DNA of 64,000 nt, taken from positions 1-64,000 of the forward strand of contig BOKF01000046.1 of NCBI GenBank assembly GCA_016860845.1. Reading direction: 5' to 3'. The translations under genes were made by a program, and so were the position numbers. This document shows, in pieces, positions 16,705 to 25,380 of this stretch. Under the pieces are notes generated by a model. The model had not been told where the DNA came from, ran no database searches, and was given only the letters and a program-made list of their open reading frames with translations. This DNA comes from Chloroflexota bacterium (GTDB lineage: Bacteria; Chloroflexota; Anaerolineae; 4572-78; J111). Each line of letters opens with the position of its first letter. Position 1 is the stretch's first letter.

Positions 16705-17481
16705 TCATAACCAAAATCTTGATCCAAGAGCCAATAGAGTCAGGACAATCAGGCCCCCCCGAAGGGCGTTTTGGCCCGGCGAGTCAGGAATTTGCAGCAG
16801 GCTGGTCTTGGTGCGTTTGGCCTTAAAGGCGCGGGCTTCCAGGGCGATGGCCCGTTCTTCTACGTCTACCAACGAGCCAAAGACCAGTGGGCCGACCAGC
16901 GGCAGCAAGGCGCTGAAGCGCCGGCGCAGGCTGCCCTGCGTTTCCAGGCCGCGCGAGCGCTGGGCGTCAATGATGGTATTGGCCTTGTTGCGCATTTGCG
17001 GGAGAATTTGCAGGGTGCTGACGATGATGTAGGTCAGTGAGGGCGACACCCCCCGCTGGGTCAGGGCGGTCATCAAGGCGCTGGGGTGAGTGCTGAGGAG
17101 CAATAACAGAAACGAGCCAACCATGTTCATAATCCGGCTGGCGGTGACATAGGCAAACTGCACACCTTCCAGCTTGACCGAAAAAATCCAGAAGCTAAAC
17201 AGGACTGTTTTGCCGCCCGGATAGAAGAGGCTATGCATGGCAAACAAGAAAGCGGTCAGCGGTAGAATCAGGCGAAAGGTGGTGCGGATAAATTCTCGGC
17301 TGATGTTGCCCCAAAGGCTGAGCGGCAGCAGGATAAGGACAAAAATAAGCGTGGCCGTCCAGTAGCCAGGCCCCAAAAAGCCGATCAGGATCAGGCTGAA
17401 GGTCAGGGTCAGCTTGGTCAGAGGATTGAGGCGATGGAGCGGGCTGTCGCGATGGATATAAAAACTGAGTTTATCCTGCAA
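16705..17481 (-). CDS. ecfT: ECF transporter transmembrane component
   Basis: 258 residues. Five to six membrane helices and the coupling region ends in AQRSRGLE, one of the two Ala-Arg-Gly-type helices by which EcfT couples to both ATPases. The N-terminus (HRDSPLHRLNPLTKL) is the usual EcfT start. It links the S component to the ATPases. Upstream, the S component gene is 85 bp away. Confidence 0.92.
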   Translation of the reverse strand: MQDKLSFYIHRDSPLHRLNPLTKLTLTFSLILIGFLGPGYWTATLIFVLILLPLSLWGNISREFIRTTFRLILPLTAFLFAMHSLFYPGGKTVLFSFWIFSVKLEGVQFAYVTASRIMNMVGSFLLLLLSTHPSALMTALTQRGVSPSLTYIIVSTLQILPQMRNKANTIIDAQRSRGLETQGSLRRRFSALLPLVGPLVFGSLVDVEERAIALEARAFKAKRTKTSLLQIPDSPGQNALRGGLIVLTLLALGSRFWL

Positions 17482-17565
17482 AAGAGAAACCTCCGCTTGG
17501 GAGTAAAAATTACCCCCATCGTCAAGGGCCGAGGGGCGGGGGTGTCAGCGGCTGGGTCCTATGGC

Positions 17566-18162
17566 TCAAGGGATGACATTATCTGAACGGGAAAATCGCG
17601 AGAGGTAGCGCAGTGATAACCCCCGCGTAATAAGCCAGGCGAACAAACAGGTTAGAATCTTGTCGAGCGGCTCTACCAAAAAATTGGTGGTCAGAACTGC
17701 ATTAAACAGCTCCTGGCCGGTTTGCAGTAAATAGGCGGTGATGAAGGTTGAGCCGCTGCTGGTGATGCCGCCAAATAGGTAGACGCCGATGGGGGTTGAG
17801 ACAATCACCGCCGCCAGCGCCACAAAAAAACCGGCGATAATGACTTTCCACCAGACCTTGAACAGGCCAAAATTGGCGCAAATACCGGCGACCAGGCCGA
17901 TGGCCGCCGCCACCGGAAACCAGGGCAGCGCGCCGGGGTCAACAATCAGGCCCCAGATAATATTCGACAAGGCCCCGGTGAGCGCGCCGGCCCACGGCCC
18001 GGCCAGCACTGCGACCAGCACCGTCCCAATCGAATCCAGGAAGACCGGCAGCTTGAGCAGAACCACAATTTGGCCGATGACTATGTTAATGGCAATTGCC
18101 ACCGGGATGAGGACTAGGGTGATGGTGCTGAAATCCCTTTTTAATTGTGCTGCAACACTCAT
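17566..18162 (-). CDS. ECF transporter substrate-binding S component
   Basis: 198 residues with about six membrane helices, the S-component size. The region VFLDSIGTVLVAVLAGPWAG is a conserved S-component stretch, and GGITSSGSTFITAYL follows in a later loop. These integral membrane proteins bind the substrate and topple in the membrane when EcfT and the ATPases fire. Substrate is not evident from sequence; the adjacent nucleoside hydrolase suggests a nucleoside or base. Ribosome site AAAGGGG lies upstream of the start at 18162. Confidence 0.85.
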   Translation of the reverse strand: MSVAAQLKRDFSTITLVLIPVAIAINIVIGQIVVLLKLPVFLDSIGTVLVAVLAGPWAGALTGALSNIIWGLIVDPGALPWFPVAAAIGLVAGICANFGLFKVWWKVIIAGFFVALAAVIVSTPIGVYLFGGITSSGSTFITAYLLQTGQELFNAVLTTNFLVEPLDKILTCLFAWLITRGLSLRYLSRFSRSDNVIP

Positions 18163-18263
18163 GGTTTATCCCCTTTCTTTTTTTATGATAATAGTGTTTG
18201 ATTAACACTTTCTTGCTGGGAAAGCATACACCCAACAGTCAAATGACGCCAATTTTACACACT

Positions 18264-18312
18264 GGAGTGACAAAGCAAAGCTTTGTCTGTCAAAGCACAG
18301 CTTTGACACTCC
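18264..18312. repeat. Cruciform-like double hairpin repeat
   Basis: GGAGTG and CACTCC enclose two hairpins (GACAAAGC/GCTTTGTC and TCAAAGC/GCTTTGA), giving a three-way structure. It sits directly after the nucleoside hydrolase stop and could stabilise or attenuate the transcript into the ECF genes. No T-run follows, so it is not a clear terminator. Confidence 0.6.
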
Positions 18313-19269
18313 TCAGTTTAAACGGCGGGCCAGCGCCTCGATGCGCTCCAAAAATAACTCGATGAAGCGGCGCGCCTGAACTTTGAGCGCCACCTGCATA
18401 TTGGGCGGCTTGGACCACATATCGTAGAAGTCAGCCATTGTTTTGCCCAGAGACAACTCGCTGTATAAATCTACGGTGACGTGCAGCGGGCGGGTCTCGA
18501 CCAGATCGGGGGCAAAGGTCAAGGCCAATGCCAGCGGGTCGTTGATGACGCAGCCCTGAATACCCTGGTACTCGTCGTGGAACTCCATGTAGAAGCGGGT
18601 AGCCTCGGCGACAAAGCGGGTGATAGGGGAGTCAAAGGCCAGCAAACGCTCCACATCGGCCTGGGTCAGGATACATTGATAGGTCACGTCGAGCGGCACG
18701 AGGGTCAGGGGCAGGCCGGAATGGTAAATGATGTGCGCGGCGTGTGGGTCAACGTAGACATTGAACTCGGCCAGGGGTGTAGTGTTGCCTTCGTGGCGGA
18801 GGGCGCCGCCCATGATAATCACCTCGTGGATGGCTTGCAGCAGGGCCGGCTCCCGGCGAATCGCCAGGGCCAGGTTGGTCAGCGGCCCAATTGCGACCAC
18901 GGTAATTTCCCCAGGTGCGGCCATAACCCGCTCGATGAGCAGGTCCACGGCATGTTGGCCGGCGGGGGAGTGGCGAGGGGGTGGGAGCTGGGCATAGCCG
19001 AGGCCGGTCTGGCCGTGCGTTTCCGGCGCGGTCAGCAGGGGTTGCAGCAGGGGGCGATCCAGGCCGGGCGCAACGGAAATGTCTCCCGCTCCGGCCAGTT
19101 CCAGCACGCTCAGCGCATTGCTGACGCCCTGGGCCGTGGAGCAGTTGCCCATTACCACAGTCAAGGCTTCCAGGTTTATTTCGGGTGAGGCCAGGGCCAG
19201 TAGAATGGCTAAAGCATCATCAATACCCGGATCGGTATCCAGGATGACTCGTTTGGCTCCTCCGGCCAT
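18313..19269 (-). CDS. Inosine-uridine-preferring nucleoside hydrolase
   Basis: 318 residues from the ATG at 19269, chosen because GGGGAG lies upstream; the frame is open 18 codons further. The N-terminus holds ILDTDPGIDDALA, the calcium- and ribose-binding signature of the family, and the C-terminal NDPLALAL supplies the last calcium ligand. The enzyme splits purine or pyrimidine nucleosides into base and ribose in the cytoplasm. Which residues set base preference cannot be read by eye. It heads the ECF transporter genes, which suggests nucleoside salvage: uptake and then hydrolysis. Confidence 0.92.
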   Translation of the reverse strand: MAGGAKRVILDTDPGIDDALAILLALASPEINLEALTVVMGNCSTAQGVSNALSVLELAGAGDISVAPGLDRPLLQPLLTAPETHGQTGLGYAQLPPPRHSPAGQHAVDLLIERVMAAPGEITVVAIGPLTNLALAIRREPALLQAIHEVIIMGGALRHEGNTTPLAEFNVYVDPHAAHIIYHSGLPLTLVPLDVTYQCILTQADVERLLAFDSPITRFVAEATRFYMEFHDEYQGIQGCVINDPLALALTFAPDLVETRPLHVTVDLYSELSLGKTMADFYDMWSKPPNMQVALKVQARRFIELFLERIEALARRLN

Positions 19270-19459
19270 ACTGTCTCCCCATACGGTAAATCTCTCAATT
19301 CGAGAGGCAGCGCATTCTAACATAAGTTAGCCGAGATGTCCAGCAAAAACAAGGGAGGGTCAGGGCGCAGGCGCAGAGCAAAGAGTTGCATAATTGGACT
19401 CCTTCTATTACTGTTGTGCATCAAACGAGCTTTTGACCAATGAATATCTTGAAGCGTGA

Positions 19460-19498
19460 TGCGTGGTGCGTGGTAATTTTACGACCACGCACCACGCA
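19460..19498. repeat. Perfect 15-bp inverted repeat built of GCGTGGT units
   Basis: TGCGTGGTGCGTGGT (19460-19474) pairs with ACCACGCACCACGCA (19484-19498); each arm is two heptamers (TGCGTGG). It lies 22 bases before the transporter start, so the hairpin would be in or near its leader. Confidence 0.75.
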
Positions 19499-19520
19499 CC
19501 ACAAAAGGGTGTAAAATCTA

Positions 19521-20243
19521 GTGGAATTTAGAGATCGCGCTTACAAATACTACGACTTCATCATGGCCTTTTTTGTGGCCGTGCTGCTGATCAGCAATAT
19601 TGCTTCGGCGGCCAAAATTGTAGACTGGGGAGTCAGCCTGTTTGGCCTGCCGCTGGCCTTTGATGCCGGGACGCTTCTTTTTCCGGTCAGCTATATTTTT
19701 GGCGATATTTTGACTGAAGTGTACGGGTATAAAAAATCGCGGCGGGTCATCTGGGCCGGTTTTGGCGCGGCCGGGCTAATGTCCCTGACGTTCTGGCTGG
19801 TGGGGCTGCTGCCGGGGGAGCGGGCCTGGCAGGAGTATGCCGGGCAGGCCGCCTACGAGGCTATTTTGGGAGGTGTAGCCTCCGGCGGGATTGTCGTTGC
19901 CAGCCTGGCGGCTTACTTTGCCGGGGAATTCTCCAACAGCTTCGTGCTGGCTAAAATGAAAGTCGCTACCCAGGGGCGCTGGTTGTGGCTGCGGACCATC
20001 GGCAGCACACTGGTGGGCGAAGGCATTGACACGATCAGCTTTGTGCTTATCGCTGTGCTGTTTGGCGTCTTTCCCTGGGAAATTGCACTCAGTCTGATAA
20101 CGGCTAACTATATTTTTAAGGTCGGGATCGAGGCGCTTTTCACCCCTCTAACCTACGCCATTGTCGGCTTCCTGAAGCGCGCCGAACAGGAAGATTACTA
20201 CGACCGGGAGACTAATTTTAACCCGTTTTCCTTAACGCCGTAA
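19521..20243 (+). CDS. yhhQ: Queuosine precursor transporter (YhhQ/VUT family)
   Basis: 240 residues with six to seven membrane helices. The regions AAKIVDWG, FPVSYIFGDILTEVYGY and the later GEGIDTISFVLIAVLFG are hallmarks of this family, which imports 7-deazaguanine precursors (preQ0/preQ1) for tRNA queuosine. GTG start at 19521. It stands alone on the plus strand between two minus-strand units. Confidence 0.92.
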   Translation: MEFRDRAYKYYDFIMAFFVAVLLISNIASAAKIVDWGVSLFGLPLAFDAGTLLFPVSYIFGDILTEVYGYKKSRRVIWAGFGAAGLMSLTFWLVGLLPGERAWQEYAGQAAYEAILGGVASGGIVVASLAAYFAGEFSNSFVLAKMKVATQGRWLWLRTIGSTLVGEGIDTISFVLIAVLFGVFPWEIALSLITANYIFKVGIEALFTPLTYAIVGFLKRAEQEDYYDRETNFNPFSLTP

Positions 20244-20249
20244 AAAATT

Positions 20250-20340
20250 ACGCAGAGAAACACGGAGAAGATACAGAGCTTCGCGGAGATTTCTCTGTGA
20301 TTCTTTGTGCTTGCTCTGCGAAACTCTGTGTTCCCGCTTT
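20250..20340. repeat. Nested inverted repeat of ACAGAG/CTCTGTG type, copy 1
   Basis: A-rich half (GCAGAGAAACACGGAGAAG, then ACAGAG) followed by its approximate complement (TTTCTCTGTG, CTCTGTGTTCCC). A related element is at 43998-44087. It lies between convergent gene ends. Confidence 0.6.
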
Positions 20341-20377
20341 ACCGATTTGATTTTGAACTTTCGTCACTTCGGACTCC

Positions 20378-21412
20378 CTACCCCTCGAAGAGTGAAATCG
20401 CGGCCGGATCGAGCCAGAGTGTGATTTGGTTATCAGTGGATGATAAAGGTGTTCGGGGCATTTCAAAAGTGAGAATCTGACCGGCTACCGATAGAGTCAT
20501 CTGATAAAAGCGGCCCCGAAAGAGCGAAGCCACTACATCCCCGGTTAAGGCTATATCACTGACCGGCTCCAGCGAGGCCGCTTCCGGCCGGATCAGGACG
20601 GTCACCGGCGTTCCCGGCGGATACTGCTCCGCCGCCCGAAGCGACCAGACACCCAACGCGGTCTCGACCCGCCCCTCTGGCTGGCAGACGCCGGGCAGCA
20701 AGTTGGTGAAGCCCAAAAATTGGGCCACAAAAGGTGTCGCCGGCTGGTAATAGAGCTGCTCCGGCGGGCCATCCTGCTCGATCCGCCCCCGGTTCATGAC
20801 CACTACCCGGTCGGCCACAGCGAAAGCCTCGGTTTGGTCGTGGGTCACATAAATGGAGGTCAGCCCCAGCCCCTTGAGAATCTGGCGGATTTCCAGCATC
20901 AACCGCTCCCGCAGCGCCCGGTCTAAGGCTCCCAGCGGTTCATCGAGCATCAGCAGGCGCGGGCCGGGGGCCAGACTGCGAGCCAGGGCCACCCGCTGCC
21001 GTTCGCCTCCCGATAGGCTGTCCACGTTCCGCCGCTCAAAGCCGGCCAGCCCGACCAGAGCCAGCATCTCCTGGACTCTGGCCTGAATCGCCTCTGCTCG
21101 CGGCCACTGCTGCAAGCCAAAGGCAACATTCTGCCCGACGTTTTTATGGGGAAAGAGGGCAAATTCCTGGAACATCAGCCCAAACCCGCGCTGGTGAGGC
21201 GGCACGGCGGAAATATCCTGCCCCTCAAAATAGACATGGCCGCTGTCCGGCGTTTCCAGTCCGGCAATCAACCGGAGCAGCGTCGTTTTGCCGCAGCCGG
21301 AAGGGCCAAGCAGGCACAAAATCTGGCCCTCGTCAAGAGCCAGACTGACCTCAACGAGGGCCGGGATATTGGCAAAAGATTTGGAGAGATAGTCAACTTC
21401 AAGCAGGGACAG
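20378..21412 (-). CDS. ABC transporter ATPase (spermidine/iron/molybdate-type), orphan, non-ATG start
   Basis: The ATPase core has Walker A GPSGCGKTT, Q-loop FQEFALFPHK, signature LSGGERQRVALA, Walker B LLMLDEP and H-loop THDQTEA. A C-terminal TOBE-type domain follows (RPEAASLEPV). This matches importers of the PotA/FbpC/ModC group. An ATG-type start at 21319 would fall inside Walker A, so the true start is upstream: the same frame is open and reads LLEVDYLSKSFANIPALVEV, the normal ABC N-terminus. The best candidate is CTG at 21412, seven bases after GGAG. About 344 residues. No permease or binding-protein gene is adjacent, so the partner is unknown. CTG starts are rare, so sequence error or a frameshift is also possible. 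Confidence 0.8.
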   Translation of the reverse strand: MSLLEVDYLSKSFANIPALVEVSLALDEGQILCLLGPSGCGKTTLLRLIAGLETPDSGHVYFEGQDISAVPPHQRGFGLMFQEFALFPHKNVGQNVAFGLQQWPRAEAIQARVQEMLALVGLAGFERRNVDSLSGGERQRVALARSLAPGPRLLMLDEPLGALDRALRERLMLEIRQILKGLGLTSIYVTHDQTEAFAVADRVVVMNRGRIEQDGPPEQLYYQPATPFVAQFLGFTNLLPGVCQPEGRVETALGVWSLRAAEQYPPGTPVTVLIRPEAASLEPVSDIALTGDVVASLFRGRFYQMTLSVAGQILTFEMPRTPLSSTDNQITLWLDPAAISLFEG

Positions 21413-21419
21413 AGGGTTA

Positions 21420-21497
21420 CTCCGAGTATGTCCCCTTGCCGGGAGCTGACCATTGCCGCAGGGGCAATGCTGTCGTTGAGATTGCTTTTAGCGCCAT
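21420..21497 (-). CDS. Short upstream ORF (leader peptide candidate, 25 residues)
   Basis: ATG at 21497 follows an excellent ribosome site (AAAGGAGGT, 7 bases away). The 25-codon frame (MALKAISTTALPLRQW...) ends with TAA overlapping the GGAG used by the ABC gene downstream. This is the layout of a coupled leader peptide. It may also be the true start of the ABC gene displaced by a frameshift. Confidence 0.35.
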
Positions 21498-21613
21498 ACA
21501 ATTTACCTCCTTTGGAGGGATTCTACTTCATTACTGAAAAAGGTCAATAGCATGAGCGGCGATACTATATGCTTCACGTATGTAGGAGTTCAGCCGGTTA
21601 CGTCAAGTGGGAA

Positions 21614-21641
21614 TAAAAAACGTCCCATCTACGTGGGACGT
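21614..21641 (-). terminator. Intrinsic terminator of the CBM48 gene
   Basis: ACGTCCCA (21620-21627) and TGGGACGT (21634-21641) form a stem; on the minus strand TTTTTTATT follows. It lies 28 bases after the stop codon. Confidence 0.88.
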
Positions 21642-21668
21642 CTCTTTGGCGCGATAATCGCTTTAGGT

Positions 21669-21971
21669 TTAGTTGTTGTAGGTCACAACAACCGAGTTTT
21701 CGCCGTCAATGTTGTTGGGCACATACTTGTCGGCCTGGGGGTCGTTATACCACTCCCCATCGTTTACCAAATACCGGTACTGGTATTCGTGGTTTTGCTC
21801 TACTTCAACAGTGGCTTTCCAGACACCCTTAACCTTACTCATTGGGTTCTTGCTGGCATCCCAGCCGTTGAACTCGCCGACCACGCTGGCTCGCTTGGCG
21901 GCCACATCGTCCGGCAAGTAGAACGTCACCTGGCAACTCTTTTTGGATTTGATGAATTTTTTGTTTAACAT
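21669..21971 (-). CDS. Stand-alone CBM48 / isoamylase N-terminal-like glycogen-binding domain protein
   Basis: 100 residues from the ATG at 21971, chosen for the GGAGGT just upstream. The whole protein is one early-set beta-sandwich of the CBM48/AMPK-beta type: VTFYLPDDVAAKRASVVGEFNGWD, then GVWKATVEVEQ, YQYRYLVNDGEWYNDPQADKY. The tryptophans of GEFNGWD and NDGEW are those that stack on glucans in this fold. No catalytic domain is attached. It may target glycogen or act as a regulatory subunit of another enzyme. It has its own ribosome site and terminator. Confidence 0.88.
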   Translation of the reverse strand: MLNKKFIKSKKSCQVTFYLPDDVAAKRASVVGEFNGWDASKNPMSKVKGVWKATVEVEQNHEYQYRYLVNDGEWYNDPQADKYVPNNIDGENSVVVTYNN

Positions 21972-22044
21972 TTTACCTCCTGCTACGGTCAACGTCATTC
22001 TTCTTACTCATCGCCGTTGATTCTAAGGGGCTGACGCTTTGGTG

Positions 22045-22062
22045 GATTATTAACGAATAATC
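22045..22062. promoter_or_regulatory. Palindrome GATTATT-AACG-AATAATC in a divergent promoter region
   Basis: Seven-base arms around a 4-base centre, between the CBM48 gene and the plus-strand membrane protein gene. A possible operator; no regulator is identified. Confidence 0.35.
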
Positions 22063-22132
22063 ACTATAACTGAAGCCTTTAGCTTTGGCAAATCTTTGCC
22101 CTTCGATTCAATTTTTGCCAACTCTGCCTAGA

Positions 22133-22160
22133 TTGACTATCATACCTTTTAGTCTATAGC
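22133..22160 (+). promoter_or_regulatory. Candidate promoter for the 22-31 kb membrane protein genes
   Basis: TTGACT (22133-22138), 16-bp spacer, TATAGC (22155-22160). Confidence 0.4.
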
Positions 22161-22188
22161 CCGCCCATCTCGCGGCGGGCTGGTTTTT
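22158..22188 (+). terminator. Hairpin plus T-run in the leader (attenuator candidate)
   Basis: AGCCCGCC (22158-22165) and GGCGGGCT (22174-22181), then GGTTTTT. It is placed 15 bases before the TTG start of a plus-strand gene, with only a divergent gene upstream, so it would act on that gene's own transcript. Confidence 0.45.
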
Positions 22189-22203
22189 GGTTGGGAGTCA
22201 TCT

Positions 22204-25200
22204 TTGTCTTCACCGCAAACTGAACTACGCTGGACTCGCTGGCTGGAATGGGCCATCCTGATTGCCATTGTGGCCCTGGCCGCCTTTTTGCGTTACTGGC
22301 GACTTGAAGAAGTCCCGCCCGGCTTCAACTCCGACGAAGCCGTTGGGGCGATGGGCGGGCTGACCACCTTGCGCGAGGGTCTGCGCTACTCCTATGAAGG
22401 CCAGGGCGGCGGCGGCGCCCTCGGATTTTATTTTGTGGCCGCCTCTTTTTATCTCTTTGGACCCTCTATTGCTGCCGCACGAGGGATTGCCGCCTGGGCC
22501 GGGGTGGTCAGCGTGTTTGCCAATTATTGGGCGGTTCGAGAAGTGTTTCGGCTCGAAGGGTTGACCCGCGCCCGTATTTTAGCAGGACTCTCCACCCTGG
22601 GCCTGGCACTGTCGCTCTGGCACATGCAGGCCAGCCGGGTCGTCTTTGCCGGCATTGGCGTCCCTTTTCTTATGCTGCCCTCGGTCTACTTCCTGTGGCT
22701 GGGGCTGAATCAGACCCCCCTCCCCTCTCAGGGGAGGGGTTGGGGGAGGGGTCGGCTGTGGCCTTTTGTCGTCAGCGGCATCTTCCTGGGGGCATTGATG
22801 TACATTTACCTGTCCGGCATCTTCGCCCCCCTGTTTTATGCGGCGTTCTTCATCGCCCAGTGGCTGCTGGTCAAACTCTGGCAAAAATTACCACAGATTT
22901 CATTTCTAAATATCAATCTAAAATCCACGCCCGTCAGACGGGCAGTCCAAAATCTAAAATCCCTTCTCCCACCCGAAGCCTACCTGACCAGCCGCTTTTG
23001 GCAGCTCTTTGCCACCGGCCTGACCGCGGCGCTGCTGTTATTACCCCTCGTCTATGTACTGCTCGCCCGGCCCGAACTGGAGCCGGGCACAACCCGGGCC
23101 AGCCAGGCGATTTTCCTTAACCCCCAAATCAATCGAGGCGATCCCTGGGGCTTGCTCTGGCGCAGCATTATTGGGAACTTTGGCGCGTACGGGATCTCTC
23201 TAAGTTGGTTCACCGGCCAGCCACCGGCCCTGAGTATCCCTGCCCCGGTGGCCCTTTGTGTCTTTCTGGGTTTTCTCGTCGCCCTGTGGCACGGCTTGCG
23301 CGGGCGAGCAGTTTATCTCTTTGTCCTGCTCTGGTTCGTGATGATGCTCCTGCCCAGTATTTTCTCGCCCGATGTTATCCCGCACAATCTTCGTACCATT
23401 GGCGCAACGACGCCCGTTTACGTCTTCGCGGCTATTTTTGTGGTCTGGCTTTTTGAGCTGATGTGGACCTTGGGCCAGCGTTGGCTACAACCTCGATTGG
23501 GACCCGTAACCTTCCCTTGGCTCGCCCGCGGACTCACCTTAGCCTTGGCCTTAGCCTTAGCCTGGACTTTCTGGCAAACCAGCGCCCACAGCTTTTACCA
23601 ATACTTTTACCTTTTCCCCAAAACCAATGACGCCCAGGCCGCCTACCACGTCTACGCGGTCAAGATGGCCGAGGAAATCAACCGTGAGCCGAGCGCCGAG
23701 GTGGCTTTTATTCTGCCTCGCAACACCGCTGCCGGCGATATTGCCCGTAACTTTACCACCGATTTTCTGACCGAGCTGGCCCAACCGCCAGCGGCCCATT
23801 ACTGGGTGGTTGATAACGAAGCCACCTTGCCCGCCGATTTGACCGCCGCCGCGGCCCGGCATAGTACTCTGCGCGTGGTCAAGTGGAAAACCTCCAAGCA
23901 TACCGGGGCCGATCCCAAGCAGGTCATACCCTACTACCTGGAAAAATTCGGCCACTATGATCGGACCGACACCTTTGAGTTCTTCGATATTGACACCTAC
24001 GTGCTGGACACGCCCTCTCCCGATTTTAGCGCGGCAGAAAAATTAGAGCCAGCGTCTCTTGATTTTGGCGGCCAGCTTCGCCTGAGCGGCTATGCCCTGG
24101 GTGACGCCGGTGATGCGGCCCACGTAGCCGACCCCCAGGCTCGCAGCAACGACCTGCTCTGGCTGCGCCTGGCCTGGCAAAAAACGGCGAATCAACCCGA
24201 AAATCTCAAGGTTTCGGTCCAGATTTATACGGGGGCCGGCCAACTGGTTACCCAGATTGACAAGCTGCTCCAGAGCAACATCCTCCAGGTTGGCAGTGCC
24301 AGGTGGCCCCTGGACGCTCACGAGGATACCTATTTTCTCATTCCTATCCCACCCGCCACCCCGCCCGGCTCCTACGCCCTGCGGCTGGCCGTTTATGGGG
24401 AAGAGTCGCTGGCCCGGCTGCCGGTAGCCAATGCCAGCGCAGTCGAAGGGGGGGCGGTCGCTCTCACTGATTTTACCGTAATGCCGGCCCTGCAACCGGC
24501 TGACCCTGCCGACCTCAAACTGGCTTTGCCGATCAAACAAGAGTTGCTGCCCGGTCTGACCCTGGTGGGTTTTGAAACCCTGCCCGGCAAAACCGTTCGC
24601 TCCGGCGACGAGGTGGGCGCTTCGCTCATCTGGAAAAGTGGTGATGCGCCGCTGGCGGACAAGCTGGACATGTCCTTTGCAGTGAAAGCTGCCACCGGCG
24701 ACGACGAATGGCCCCTATCCGTACCGGTGGGGTTGGCCGGAGACTACCCCACCAACCGCTGGCAGCCGGGCGACGTGCTGCGCGGCTGGCTGACCGCCCG
24801 TATCCCGCCCACCCTTGAACCTGGCTTGTATAAATTGAGGCTCCGCCTGACTTCTGCCGGTAAACCTGACGCAGAGGTCGAGGTCCTGCCCATTGGCGAT
24901 TTTCAAATTGAAGGCTGGCCGCGCAATTTCGACCCGCCGCAGCCGCACGTTGAAATCGGCGCCAACTTTAATGGTCAAGCGACCCTCGTTGGTCTTGATA
25001 TTAATAATCCAGAGTCCAAAGTCGAAAATCTAAAACCGGGCGACACGCTCACGGCCCAACTCTACTGGCGGGCCGAGGCTGAGTTTGAGCAGAATTACAC
25101 CGCTTTCGTCCACCTGATTGGTCCAGATGGGCTGCTCTACGGTCAGGTTGACCAGCCTCCCGGCGCGGGCGCATTTCCTACCACCGGCTGGCTCCCCGGC

Positions 25201-25380
25201 GAGTACATCGCCGACGCTTATGCTATTCCCGTTGCGCCCGATGCTCCTTCGGGCGATTACCATGTCGAAATTGGTCTGTATGACCCCGACACTGGCCAGC
25301 GTCTGCCGGTGTCCGGCCCGGATTGCCCATCCACGCCTTGTGATGATAAAGTATTACTGCCCGGCCTGGCGGTGAAGTAA
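22204..25380 (+). CDS. GT39/GT-C-type membrane glycosyltransferase with three C-terminal modules
   Basis: 1058 residues, TTG start with GGGAG upstream. About ten membrane helices in the first 450 residues; the first outer loop has PPGFNSDEAVGAMGG, with the acidic D-E pair of GT-C enzymes. From about residue 620 on, three copies of the shared extracytoplasmic module follow; the last reads LYWRAEAEFEQNYTAFVHL, TTGWLPGEYIADAY, SGDYHVEIGLYDP. Two repeats are translated within it: a CCCCTCCCCT palindrome (22719-22760) giving LPSQGRGWGRGR, and an AAATCTAAAATC block near 22921-22965. The stop overlaps the next ATG (TAATG), so the two are translationally coupled. Confidence 0.85.
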   Translation: MSSPQTELRWTRWLEWAILIAIVALAAFLRYWRLEEVPPGFNSDEAVGAMGGLTTLREGLRYSYEGQGGGGALGFYFVAASFYLFGPSIAAARGIAAWAGVVSVFANYWAVREVFRLEGLTRARILAGLSTLGLALSLWHMQASRVVFAGIGVPFLMLPSVYFLWLGLNQTPLPSQGRGWGRGRLWPFVVSGIFLGALMYIYLSGIFAPLFYAAFFIAQWLLVKLWQKLPQISFLNINLKSTPVRRAVQNLKSLLPPEAYLTSRFWQLFATGLTAALLLLPLVYVLLARPELEPGTTRASQAIFLNPQINRGDPWGLLWRSIIGNFGAYGISLSWFTGQPPALSIPAPVALCVFLGFLVALWHGLRGRAVYLFVLLWFVMMLLPSIFSPDVIPHNLRTIGATTPVYVFAAIFVVWLFELMWTLGQRWLQPRLGPVTFPWLARGLTLALALALAWTFWQTSAHSFYQYFYLFPKTNDAQAAYHVYAVKMAEEINREPSAEVAFILPRNTAAGDIARNFTTDFLTELAQPPAAHYWVVDNEATLPADLTAAAARHSTLRVVKWKTSKHTGADPKQVIPYYLEKFGHYDRTDTFEFFDIDTYVLDTPSPDFSAAEKLEPASLDFGGQLRLSGYALGDAGDAAHVADPQARSNDLLWLRLAWQKTANQPENLKVSVQIYTGAGQLVTQIDKLLQSNILQVGSARWPLDAHEDTYFLIPIPPATPPGSYALRLAVYGEESLARLPVANASAVEGGAVALTDFTVMPALQPADPADLKLALPIKQELLPGLTLVGFETLPGKTVRSGDEVGASLIWKSGDAPLADKLDMSFAVKAATGDDEWPLSVPVGLAGDYPTNRWQPGDVLRGWLTARIPPTLEPGLYKLRLRLTSAGKPDAEVEVLPIGDFQIEGWPRNFDPPQPHVEIGANFNGQATLVGLDINNPESKVENLKPGDTLTAQLYWRAEAEFEQNYTAFVHLIGPDGLLYGQVDQPPGAGAFPTTGWLPGEYIADAYAIPVAPDAPSGDYHVEIGLYDPDTGQRLPVSGPDCPSTPCDDKVLLPGLAVK
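22719..22760. repeat. GC-rich palindrome inside a coding region
   Basis: CCCCTCCCCT, then AGGGGAGGGG and GGGGGAGGGG, a hairpin-prone block that encodes the basic loop PLPSQGRGWGRGR between two membrane helices. Confidence 0.6.
22921..22948. repeat. 28-bp palindromic element, coding copy
   Basis: TCCACGCCC-GTCAGAC-GGGCAGTCC-like element inside the GT-C gene, encoding STPVRRAVQN. A second copy, in the opposite orientation, lies in the spacer at 37013-37038. Confidence 0.65.

Noticed and set aside
21268..21501. 77-codon minus-strand frame before the ABC gene
   Set aside because: It is out of frame with the ATPase motifs it overlaps and has no domain; only its 5' ribosome site is of interest, and that fits the shorter 25-codon frame better.
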